NCBI GenBank assembly: GCA_049999805.1
Contig: JBNGIO010005972.1
Span: forward strand, 86,608-107,612
Source of the DNA: Folioceros fuciformis
Lineage: Eukaryota > Anthocerotophyta > Anthocerotopsida > Anthocerotales
DNA: 21,005 bases
Reading direction: 5' to 3'
Shown here: positions 11,337-20,802 of the stretch, one piece after another
How positions within the stretch are numbered: position 1 is the first letter of the stretch
How the letters are laid out: each line of letters opens with the position of its first letter
Translations under genes and position numbers: made by a program
Notes under the pieces: model-generated
What the model was told of the DNA's origin: nothing
Database searches by the model: none
Seen by the model: only the letters and a program-made list of their open reading frames with translations

Positions 11337-12086
11337 TGCCACACCGAGATTCCAAAAAGAGACTCATTTCTATCCGACATACTTCGTGGCAAAATTGCGT
11401 GCGTTGATCATTAGACGGAGTTTGAAGTGAAATGCAGGAAGCTGCAAACGCGACCTGCGCAGCTTAGCCTCACCGTCCCACCAAACTGGGGAACGGTTCC
11501 GCCATGGGCCCTCCTGTTGGTCTTCCTTCATAGCCACTGAACCTGCTGAACATGTGTGGTTTCCTTGGAAAGAAAAACTTCCGACAAGCTCTTCGGTGCA
11601 GGAATAACAAGCAAACAGTATTGACTAACAAGCAAGCAGGCCAGCAATGACAGTATTACTTCACGTGCAGCCCGATAATCGGATTCAACGGGCCCCTCTG
11701 GCATCCAGCACAGAATCGAGGCAACCATACACAAAACGCCATCCTGCAATGAATCTAGCCGCTTGGTGGGTGACAGGCTGGGAATGGGCAGGTAACGATA
11801 GTCAGTGGCGATGATTTCTATGTCGGACCCCGATCTGAGGTGTTTGACTGTCCGTCAGCCTTTCTTTGATGCGGTGTTCAGAAGCGCAGCCGTTCGGGGA
11901 CCTCCTTGAGCACAGCGTAAGGCCCACCTTCCAGTGGTGAAAATGCTTGGCGGTGAAGGAGGCCACAGGAGGGTGGCAGATGTTCTCAAGCAGTCATGCG
12001 GTTCAGTATACTTCTGATCAGTGTTGAATGTGATGCAGGCGATGGCTGTGTGGGCGATGAAGACGAGTTGAGGAACAAGCATCATC
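11337..12086. promoter_or_regulatory. Shared 5' region between divergent long PPR gene and F-box/Kelch gene
   Basis: About 750 bp of non-coding sequence between two divergent genes. Short frames on the minus strand (such as 11528-11749) resemble nothing known. It presumably contains both promoters and 5' UTRs; no core element was pinned down. TCATCATCATGG lies right at the F-box start codon. Confidence 0.4.
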
Positions 12087-13292
12087 ATGGCTCTGCCACT
12101 TGAAGACTGCTGGGATGCACTGTGCATTCTGCCAGGGCTCCCCAATTCCGTGGCGTTGCACTGCCTTGCCAGGGTGCCGCGCAGCCTGTACCCGGAGCTC
12201 AAGGCCGTGTCTCGCATCTGGCGGCGAGCGCTTTCCTGTAGAGACATCTATGGCGTCCGCAGCGAGCTGGGTTGCACAGAGGCCTGGATCTACCTATCCT
12301 TCGCTCCTCGCACAGGCTTGCCCGCTAGAAACTGGTTCGAGGCCTACGATCCTGCCACGAAAATGTGGAAGTTCATCTGTAGGATGCCTGGGTTGGAGGA
12401 CGCTGAGACTCTCAAGGATTTTGCCTGCGTCGGCGTGCAAGGAAGGCTGTATGTAATTGGAGGGCGTGTCAGCGTCCAATTCCCATCCCCTTCCGGGGGC
12501 AGCAGGACTCGGATTAGGAGTGACGTGTACATGTACGACTGCATATGCGGCTCATGGACCAAATGCTCCAGCATGTCAGCTGCTCGCGTCGATTTTGCCT
12601 GCAGCGTGTGCAACGGCTTGATCTATGTTGCAGGCGGACGAAGCCAACTCGGGCATGAGAAGGGAGTGGCCAGTGCAGAGGTGTACGACCCAGACAAAGA
12701 CTGCTGGACCGCACTCCCCAAAATGAGCACTGGGAGGTATAAATGTGTTGGAGTGACACTCAACAGCAAGTTCTATGTCATCGGAGGTTTCACCTCCTCA
12801 GGTAACACCGAAGGCCACGAGACTGTGGATGTGTTTTCCTGGAACCGAAGTTCTGTGGAGATATATGAACCACGCTTAAAGCAATGGGTGTTTGTCAAGG
12901 GAATGTGGCAGCTCGATATCCCTCCTTATCAGGTGGTGAACCTGGATGGTGAGCTCTATAGCTCAGGAGACCTGTTGAACTCGTGGAAAGGCTGCGTTGA
13001 GCTGTACGACGAGATTTCGAACATGTGGAAAGCCGTGGGAGGATCTCGACGACGGCTGCGTGAAGATCTGGAATATCAGAATCCCCGAAGGTATGTCACC
13101 ATGGCGGCTATTGGGAAGCAGCTGTACTTCCTTGGAGGTTATTGCAATTGCGACCATGAACCATATTGTCTGGACACCGTAAGCATTTTTAGCACCACTT
13201 CGGGGGAGGTGGCAGGTAATTGGCAGTCTCTTCCACCTGTGCATAAACCGTGCAGGGAGTTGTGTAGCCCTTGCTGCGTAGTTGATGCTTGA
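12087..13292 (+). CDS. F-box/Kelch-repeat protein (At1g16250-like)
   Basis: Single-exon gene, 401 residues. F-box/Kelch proteins are substrate adaptors of SCF (SKP1-cullin1) ubiquitin ligases in plants: the F-box binds SKP1 and the Kelch propeller binds the target. The degenerate F-box is at about residues 14-55 (ILPGLPNSVALHCLARVPRS, then VSRIWRRAL). Kelch repeats follow with the usual double-glycine and spaced Tyr/Trp pattern: GRLYVIGGR, NGLIYVAGGR with AEVYDPDKDCWTALPKM, SKFYVIGGF with VEIYEPRLKQWV, a weaker GELYSSGD with VELYDEISNMWKAV, and KQLYFLGGYC. Layout and motifs match Arabidopsis At1g16250, whose F-box also reads PGLPDDLALRC, from memory. Two segments are inserted relative to minimal Kelch blades (about 130-145 and 235-250). 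The substrate is unknown. The ATG is the first in frame, in good context (ATCATGG). Confidence 0.92.
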   Translation: MALPLEDCWDALCILPGLPNSVALHCLARVPRSLYPELKAVSRIWRRALSCRDIYGVRSELGCTEAWIYLSFAPRTGLPARNWFEAYDPATKMWKFICRMPGLEDAETLKDFACVGVQGRLYVIGGRVSVQFPSPSGGSRTRIRSDVYMYDCICGSWTKCSSMSAARVDFACSVCNGLIYVAGGRSQLGHEKGVASAEVYDPDKDCWTALPKMSTGRYKCVGVTLNSKFYVIGGFTSSGNTEGHETVDVFSWNRSSVEIYEPRLKQWVFVKGMWQLDIPPYQVVNLDGELYSSGDLLNSWKGCVELYDEISNMWKAVGGSRRRLREDLEYQNPRRYVTMAAIGKQLYFLGGYCNCDHEPYCLDTVSIFSTTSGEVAGNWQSLPPVHKPCRELCSPCCVVDA

Positions 13293-14029
13293 AAAGCCTG
13301 GCCCATGTGCGTTTGTTTGCACCTCCAGTTAGGCAAGTAGAGACATGATACTGTACATGTTATGTAAATAAGGAACAAAATACAGACTTTGTAGAAGTGA
13401 AGAGTTTAGAGAAAGCCGTTCCAGCCGATGGAAAAGGACCCACAAAGGGCTCTCTCCCCAGGCCACGGAGACATGCATCTAACAAGAGGATTCAGGAAAA
13501 CCTACCGCGTTCCTCCTTTTAGCAGGCCTCCTATCACAAAAGAGAGAGGAAACCTGATTCATTCTTGGGTTGTCGTTGCTTTTACCGAAAACAAGTGGGA
13601 TAAATCCTTTCCTTTTCCATAACCACAGGTCATGGGGTAAGGTATATACATATGAAAACATTTTGCGCGGCGAGGGATCTCCTGCGATCTATATTGTGTT
13701 GTAAGCTAGCAAAGCTAGTTGCTTTGGAGAAGCCCACTTTTGGGTGGTGCGTTCTGGAGCCGTCGTTTTAGCACCTCACCCAATGTAATATCACGATTCA
13801 ATTTGAAGAGTAATTCTATGCACTTACCATTTTGGGATTACCCAAACCCTATATTACTCCAAGCGATTGTGAGTCCGCCACCTTTAGTGTCCAAGCTGTC
13901 CTCAAGTCACACCTATACAAGGTAGCCTTGCATTAGGTGGACATTGAGAATGCTTTTAATACATTTCTAAGGCTGTCATTTTCTCAAAACTCACGAATAT
14001 TGTAGGGTAACTAGTTGCTCCCATTCACT
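13293..14029. other. 3' flank of the F-box gene and unassigned intergenic DNA
   Basis: The F-box 3' UTR probably ends near a TGTA element and the AATAAG variant at 13367-13372. Beyond that I see no coding frame. Sequence from about 13720 on is similar in composition to the decayed element that follows and may be its upstream part. Confidence 0.4.
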
Positions 14030-15073
14030 TTGATTGCTCCTTCTTCTCCATCCAAGCTCTACTATCTACATGGTCTAACCACGGAAAGTATCTTATCACC
14101 TTGGTAACAAACACTAGGTAGGGAGATCTACTAGAGGATGCTCTTTTCAACATGGTGCATTGTAGGTGTTCTTCTTTGTAGCCTTCACCTTCCTAGAATG
14201 TCATTTTCCCATCTATGGCCTGAACTTTAAGTGAAGCTGGCCCAATGTAGGGTTTGGTCCCCCTAGGCAATACGTCACCTCTTTGGTATTTTGGATGATA
14301 TATCACTCCTTCATATGGGTTGTGGATTTTGGGAGTTTGAGTGAGACTTTATTCAAGGGTTTGTTAACATAGCCTTAAAAAAAAACTTGGTTCACACTGA
14401 AAAACTCGCACAAATTGAGAACCCTTAGATAACAATTGGCATTCTCTTTTTGTGATTTATGCAAAACACATATCATCTTACTGCCACAATTGCTCCTTCT
14501 TCGACTTTCTTATTAAGCCTAAGGAATTTTGATAGTTGCATTATACATGCTCTTGGGGACATCATAAGCTGTAGCACTTTTGAGTGTACCGCCATAGATT
14601 TGGCAAGGAAACTAGCAACTTTGCCCATCATCTTTGTAGGGTTTGGTTTTCTAAGCATGAACGCCTCAACTAGGCTACCTTCTTAAGTAGCTAGGCCCCC
14701 TCTGCTCTAATTATGGTTTCTCAATTTTAAATCCAGCATTCCCCCTCGTTGGGACTAAAGAGCTTGGAGGTTAAAGAGGGGGGATTCTCATTAGAATTTT
14801 CTCTTAGGCAAGCTAGGGATTCCTAACCTTGAGATGCATGGAGAGGTAGGCCTCGTTTCATCTCCTTGAAGGAGGCGTAGAATGGATGTGTGCCTTTTGG
14901 GGCCTCTCTTTTGGAAAAGAAGTGTGCGCAGGTGTGCTAATTGTCTTCATGGACTCATTCATTCCCAAGCCCTCTCATTTCCATATTGGTTCATTTCAAA
15001 GAAGGGAGCAAGATCTTTGCTTTTAGCTTGGCCTTGCACTCAACACTAACATCTTTTGCCACTACGATGAGAT

Positions 15074-15204
15074 TCTACCTGCCATCGTGGCTCATCCCTT
15101 GGCTTTTTCTCTCTTCACATGTGGATGTGGGGTTGTTATTGACAAATATAGATTATATTTGGCATCTACCTGCCATCGTGGCTCATCCCTTGGCTTTTTC
15201 TCTC
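15074..15204 (+). repeat. Two copies of a 40-bp direct repeat, 91 bp apart, ending at the assembly gap
   Basis: The stretch starting TCTACCTGCCATCGTGGCTC at 15074-15113 recurs exactly at 15165-15204, where the sequence enters the N run. The second copy lies within the same decayed retroelement. Either a 91-bp tandem array begins here or two contig ends overlap and were not merged. Confidence 0.9.
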
Positions 15205-15304
15205 NNNNNNNNNNNNNNNNNNNNNNNNNNNNNNNNNNNNNNNNNNNNNNNNNNNNNNNNNNNNNNNNNNNNNNNNNNNNNNNNNNNNNNNNNNNNNNNN
15301 NNNN
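15205..15304. other. Assembly gap, 100 N
   Basis: Exactly 100 undetermined bases, the usual placeholder for a scaffold join of unknown size. Decayed retroelement sequence with the same orientation is found on both sides, so the join is plausible. Confidence 0.99.
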
Positions 15305-16090
15305 TTTGCAGGGCAATGCATTGTCATGCATGATACTATTTATGATATCATGTTCTTAATGATAAGAAAGTGCAGGTCTTTTTTAATAGAAAGTGTCTTT
15401 ACATATTGCATAATGAAGTTTCCCTCAAGCCTAACCTTTTTTTCACCCTGATAAAACATTTTTGTATCACAAACGTGGTCGTCATATATCTCATTAAGGA
15501 CTCTATCTATAAGCACATCATTATCAACCCTCTACATTGGGCAGCTGAGATGTGCGACAAGTAACATCCATAAATATTCTTAGACTCTATTTATGTCAAG
15601 CATGATCGAGAGTGTTATCACTTAGATGCATGTAAATAATAATTAGTTAATAATTAAGTGATTCTAATAATTATAATTAGTGATAATTAATCATTATTTA
15701 GTTAAGATGATTAAAAATGAAAATGAAAAAATCAACTAGATAGATACACGGCTACATGTGTGGATGTGGTTGCAGCAGGTCTTAAGTAGAAGGCATAAAA
15801 GCCTAGCTTAGTGGTATATGCTGTAGTAGTAAGCTGGTATTCACTTGTTTTCTATGGAATAGGCTTTGTTATGAAGGAGCATTCTCTTGATCTTCAATGC
15901 ATTATTTAGGAAATGCATTATCATATTAGAAATCCAATTGAAGTGTGTGTGCAGTGTGTAAGATCACGTGACCTAATTCAGGATTTGAGAAGCCAAGCTA
16001 CACCTCTGAGAAGTGTGGATGCCAGTGCAGGAGATTTTGTACCTCGTTTGGCCTAGTCACCTTTGATAGTTTGTCCCACCTCTTTGGAGA

Positions 16091-16255
16091 TAGATGAATT
16101 TCTTCATCTTATTTTTATTCTTAATAATAATTACAAAAATAATCCAAAGTAGACAAAATTTCCTATCTTATTTTTCTAAATATTAAATTATTTTAATAAT
16201 CCAGAGTAGATAAATTTCCAATCTTCTGTTCCTTAATATTAAAGTAATTCTAGGA
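16091..16255 (+). repeat. Degenerate tandem repeat, about 57 bp, three copies
   Basis: Units at 16091-16149, 16150-16206 and 16207-16255 each begin TAGA(T/C)(G/A)AA and continue through ATCTT, an AT-rich core and, in the first two, TAATCCA(A/G)AG. The third copy is shorter and more diverged. This is an old minisatellite-like expansion. Confidence 0.65.
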
Positions 16256-16400
16256 GCCCTCCACGTAAATTGTACGCCTCCGTGCGTGACCAAAGAAATG
16301 CTTTTTGGGATGCCGTCGAGAGTGCCCGCTCCCCCGCCAGAGCCCCATACCCAATTCTCGTAGATACCCCGCCTTCCGAGAGTTTAACGTGGTTTAAAGA

Positions 16401-16473
16401 GTTGGTATGGAATACCTTTATCCATCATTGATAAGAAAAAATTGGGATGGGATACCATTATACATCATTGATA
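16401..16473 (+). repeat. Approximate 34-bp direct duplication, 40-bp offset
   Basis: GTTGGTATGGAATACCTTTA at 16401 and ATTGGGATGGGATACCATTA at 16441 are followed in both cases by T(C/A)CATCATTGATA. The two copies differ at a few positions, which suggests an old local duplication. Confidence 0.6.
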
Positions 16474-16543
16474 CACAGCGTGAAAAGAAGATATCGGATG
16501 AAACTATAAAAATTATCAAGGGCACAAACAGCTTTCCAATAAG

Positions 16544-17200
16544 CTAACCCGTGTCCAGCTGAGATCTCCTGCTGAGGCCACTAGAACGAGAACCTTTAGG
16601 GTGATTCCTGGACCTGCCAGATCCACTCTTTCGTCGTGCACGCCACCCCTTCCGTGAGGCACAATGTGCACGAAAACACCTTCCCTCCATGGCGGAGGAA
16701 GGAGTTTGCATCATGACACCTAAACAATACAAAGGTATATACAGAGGTTTTGAATGAACACTACAGTCAGTGGTCAAGGAGACTGATCAGAAAAGAAAAA
16801 TTCGGGCTTGCACGAGGCCATGGAGAGAGGAGCTAGCTAGCTTCTGTCATCCCGGGCTCCATGAGCTCGGCATCATCGACAGCCCTGCTCCTGGTCCTCA
16901 AAACTCATACCTGTGTCCTCGCTGTCTACGCTGGACCAGAAGCTAACCCTGACAAGCATGAGTGATAGATGACGGCTTGAACTGGTCAGGTCTGGCCAAA
17001 ACCTTCCACAGAGTCTCGTCTTGCAGCCTTGATTCACATAATCCACTGATGCATGAATAGATCACCAGACGACTTGGGGCTTCAGAGACTCCATGGAGCT
17101 GAGCTTCCAGGAACAACTTTGGACCTTCTGTGGTCCAATATGGAGGGACCAACTTTGACCAGTGTTAATGTACAAGAGCAGGAAGAGACAGGAAAATCCA
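16544..17200 (-). other. Probable 3' UTR and downstream region of CDC14
   Basis: This follows the CDC14 stop codon on the minus strand. Two open stretches (17152-16943 and 16777-16544) lack family resemblance. The second is basic and Arg/Ser-rich and sits after a TTGTTTAG acceptor-like site, so it could be part of a spliced 3' UTR or an alternative last exon. I have no evidence for either. Confidence 0.35.
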
Positions 17201-20200
17201 TTACGCCTCTTGAGTCATGCGAGTAAAAGAGCTTCTGGGTGGCATGGACTTCCGTCGTGCATCCCTTCCTGAAGAATCTTGGGTGACAGGAACAACAACC
17301 TTCCTCGGCTGCCCAGCTGCATTAATAATCCTTTGAACCATTGCAGGCGAGCTATTGCTCGTGGAGCTTGCAGTTGCACGGCCTGAACTTGGTGCTGGCC
17401 CACCACCACTTCCTGCACCACCTGCTGCCCCACCCCCAGGTGATTCTGTGCCATTGCCTGCACCGCCTGAACTCGAGCCCGTTCCTGGGCCAGCAACACG
17501 CACTTTTGCCACAGTACTACTGCTAGATGCATTCCTCATTCCTGGACTGTCGACAATAAGACCACCATTATCTGCTGGTTGATGAGCCCTCCTTGACGGT
17601 ATAGAAGCGACAGGAGGTGCACTTAACGAAGTAGGTCTGCCCTTTCTTATGTGAAGCATGAAGGAACATGCAGGAGGTCCTGCACTCACAGATAGCCCTC
17701 CTACAGTGGTCTCAATGTTCAGACCTCTAGAAAGACTGCCGCGTGATGACCTCTGTGAGACACTGCACCGCGGTTGCGCTGCGCGAGCACCATCCTGCAT
17801 CACCTCAGTCCTTGCCATTGAGATATACAGTGACAAGGTTTACAACACAAGTAACGGACTGTAAAGATCAGGACATTGGGAACCCTGAATTCAACTTTAT
17901 TTCGAACTTACCTTTTGCCCATTTAAGATAGGCTGCACACCGATGGGAGACTTTGACCCACTTCCATTTCCCCAAATTGAAGTGTCATTCAGGGGGATAC
18001 TGTCCTCTTTCTGGGGCTGAGATGATGTCTGACAGGCTCCATTGTTCACAGGTGATGATATTCTCTTTACCCTTGGCCCAGATGGTGGCTCCCACATGGA
18101 CTGGCGACATTGATTGATCCTATTCAACCCTGACTTGACATTGCTAGAGCTCCAATCCTGCAGAGGGAAAGGTAAGTAACAATAACCAGAACATGGGCAG
18201 AGAAACTGATCCACCTGAAAACGCTTGCAACTTACAGCAGACATGCTTGTCGGAGCCACTCGATCAACAGGTCTGTTTGGACTCATTCTTCGGATGACAG
18301 GGTTCATGCTGTACGTCCTGTTACTTAGAATCCTGTTCTTCGTTTGACCCCATGCGGCTGGTCCAGCAGGACCCGCAGTGAATGGAGAAATGAATGAAGT
18401 AGCCAGAGTGTCAGAGACAGATGGAGATTCATCGGCACAAGGCTTGAAGAGTGGTCTGCTGTTGCTATTCACTTGTTCCTGCTGTAGTCGCATAAGGTCA
18501 CCCTACAAGTAGCACACGTAGACATCCAACATAAGTCTTGCGAAGAGTTCACCTAAAGCCCAGAACCAACATAAATCGGGATAAAAGGACATAAGCCACG
18601 CTCTTACGGCTTTCCACATTCGAGATTGCATCTCTCGTAAAAAGTGTTGCTGGGGACCAATAACACTACCTGGCCTGAGAATGCGCAGGTAGCCCAGTGC
18701 CTACATAACCACCTCATTGAATTGTCACTCAATAACAACAGTACCAAAGCTTTTCACTGGAACGTGATGATCACTCGAGAACAACCTGAATGTCCCTATG
18801 TGTACCTCATTTGCTGTGAATCGATAATGCTTCATGAGGTAGCAACCAATCAATACACCAGTGCGACCTAAGCCAGCCTACATACATTTAGGATACCGAA
18901 CTCAGAGAAACAATACGTTGTACATACTTGCTTTGCTTATATTATCGTCAAAAATTCTTACTCCACGCACAATAGTCAGTATTCCCAAACAACCAAGCAT
19001 TTGAAACATGCAGAACAAAAGGATCGAAGGCAGAGAAACCAAAGCAGGGTACGCAGAAACACACTTTGCAGTGGACAGCTAAGGCCCCAGGAGTCTCCTC
19101 CACAATTTCCAAAAACCTCTGAACGATTCTATCAGAAGGGCAGCTGGATTCAAGACCAGCACCAATTACCAAATTAGCAATCGTATAGCATATCCAACAA
19201 GACAGTATTTCACGTCAGATGTGTACGCAATTGTCCGGAGGAAATACTACCTTCCATCTGCGAAGTAGAGATCAAAATGGTTGATGCCATTTTCCAAGAA
19301 CCGACGTCTGTCATAGACTCTCTTGTTCAGGCGTATCACAGTAGTTACTCCAGTCTGATGCATTGTTAACGAAGTTGAGCAAAGAGGCGTGCTGCATTGA
19401 CAACCCAAGGGTCCTCGCTACACTACAAAAGTCTACAACACTTGCACCTAAGAAAGATGAGCAGAAAGACTGGTCTACAACACAAACACGCGCAGTGCAC
19501 ACCCGATGGAAGTAATCAACATAATCTTCAGGAACCAGAGTCCTGTAACCATAAATCTGCAGACGGGCAACGAGAAACACTGTGAGAGGAATTCCATTTA
19601 TTGAGCTGTCCTAACAGCATGCTACTTTACCGACCCCACTTGGTTGTTGGAAGTCATGGATGTTTGAACCGCACCTCTGCACGTCTGGCTGCCGGGCCAC
19701 TAAAAGCAACAAGCTTGTTGGGAACTATCCAGTTGAGGTCTCCATTTTCTACCTGCAACGGCAATCAAATTCTGATGGACACACATCGGCGAGAACAGTT
19801 GCTAGCTTGGGCAGCATGTAGAACGGAGAGGCCGCACCTGCTCAAAAAACTCATAATCTTCTAGGTTAAAGTTGTCAAAGTCAATCCACCCAATCTTGTG
19901 CCCTTTCACAATTGCCTGGAGCACAACAAAAGGAAGCGAGAGTCACGTTGTGCCTAAAATTCCCAGCCTTAGGACTCGGCAAGCCAGATTCAGACCTAAT
20001 CTTACCCGTATGCAGTCGAGCACGGAGAGGGGATACGTCGAGACGCCACAAGTCGGATCTCTAAAAGGCAGGTAGGGCTCAAATGCAGCTATCCGAGAGT
20101 AAGCGGCATCTGCCTCGTCACCGACAAAGAGCACCAGGTATGCTCCTAGCTGCAACAGAGACCCTGAGAGTGAGCATTGCCTTTTCCTTCTCTCAGACAA

Positions 20201-20802
20201 AGTACAGTGCAGGCATACGCCACAGCGGCATACCAGAACCGCAGCATTGGATTTCTTTTTGGGTTCGGCACTGCAGCAGAGGCAGACGCAGTTCCCCTGC
20301 TCCTCTGCTTCCTGAGGCAACGATGAGGAAGGAGCTTAGGCGAAACCCTCGAGCAAAACAGCCGTTTTCACAAAAGCAGGGCTGGCATGCACGGCAACCC
20401 GCATTCCCCCGCCCACAAGAACGGAAGCATGTACAAGAAAACAATTCCTGGGAGCGGCGGCGGCAACGGGCGCAGGTGATCTCACCTTGAGAAGGCCGTC
20501 CAATTTCCAGCAAAACCTGTATGTGCAGGCGAGGTTCAAGGGCCCGAAATCCGCAAAGAAAGGCTCGTACACCTGCCACAAGGCGGTTGTCACAATCGGG
20601 GTCTAGGCCAGCATACACATGTACATGCATCAGTTCCAAGTCCGGGAGGAGGACTATTACGCACCAGCTCATTGTCCACGCTGAAACATGTGACAGGAGC
20701 CGGGAAGGAGGAGGATTTGACCTCCTCGTCGTTGCGGACGGGAGCGAAGTAGAGTTTGCCTTTCAAAACCTCACGTGCGTCGTGGTCTCTCAGACCCATC
20801 AT
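17201..20802 (-). CDS. CDC14: CDC14-family dual-specificity protein phosphatase
   Basis: CDC14 removes phosphate from Ser-Pro sites, chiefly Cdk targets, at mitotic exit and at centrosomes or basal bodies. Fourteen exons: 20802-20665, 20572-20486, 20311-20234, 20149-20006, 19915-19838, 19752-19675, 19556-19503, 19354-19251, 19143-19065, 18877-18806, 18700-18608, 18502-18236, 18157-17912, 17794-17201. All introns are GT-AG and phase-consistent, giving 703 residues. Landmarks are [28 protein letters not shown] (about 50-66), [30 protein letters not shown], the general-acid loop FADGS (Asp 252), the P-loop HCKAGLGRTG (Cys 279, Arg 285) and [13 protein letters not shown]. The catalytic numbering is within one residue of human CDC14A (Cys 278), so the enzyme should be active. 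The tail, from about 336, is Ser/Gly/Pro-rich with at least eight SP dipeptides. The start is the first of two adjacent ATGs after upstream codons lacking an ATG in frame. The last acceptor (GTGATGCAG) is the least certain junction. Confidence 0.94.

Larger units (their letters stand above)
14030..15640 (+). mobile_element. Decayed reverse-transcriptase-like retroelement (non-LTR type), broken and gap-interrupted
   Basis: No single frame is open, but successive frames carry pieces in the order expected of the C-terminal half of plant non-LTR reverse-transcriptase-like proteins. These include GDLLEDALF at about 14122 (the QGDPLGGALF region) and VIFPSMA near 14205, where the following catalytic-box position is a stop codon. 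Further pieces are GLWILGV at 14317-14340, LARKLATLPIIFVGFGFLS at about 14600-14656 and FTCGCGVVIDKY near 15114-15149 (a CxCG-D block). After the N gap come HDTIYDIMF at about 15329 and NVVVIYLIKDSIYKHI at about 15472. Many stops and frameshifts show it is long dead. Family assignment is from remembered motif order, not a search. The 5' end and target-site duplications were not found. Confidence 0.55.
15641..16543. other. AT-rich intergenic DNA with small degenerate repeats, no gene
   Basis: From about 15640 the sequence is strongly AT-rich (runs of TAATAATTA type), then carries the tandem repeats listed separately. A short GC-rich patch (about 16310-16380) shows no coding pattern. No RNA gene was recognised. 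Confidence 0.5.

Noticed and set aside
11855-12247. 130-residue minus-strand open frame over the F-box gene start
   Set aside because: It overlaps the well-supported F-box coding start and resembles no family.
13719-13925. 68-residue plus-strand frame as a small gene
   Set aside because: It has no ATG start and no family resemblance, and lies next to the decayed retroelement.
16544-16777. Basic Arg/Ser-rich frame as an extra last exon of CDC14
   Set aside because: The CDC14 frame already ends at 17201 and no suitable donor before that stop was found. It is kept only as possible 3' UTR.
20193-20672. 159-residue Cys-rich minus-strand open frame
   Set aside because: It reads through CDC14 exons 2 and 3 and an intron in a different frame. 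The correct frames give conserved CDC14 sequence; the Cys richness is a frame artefact.
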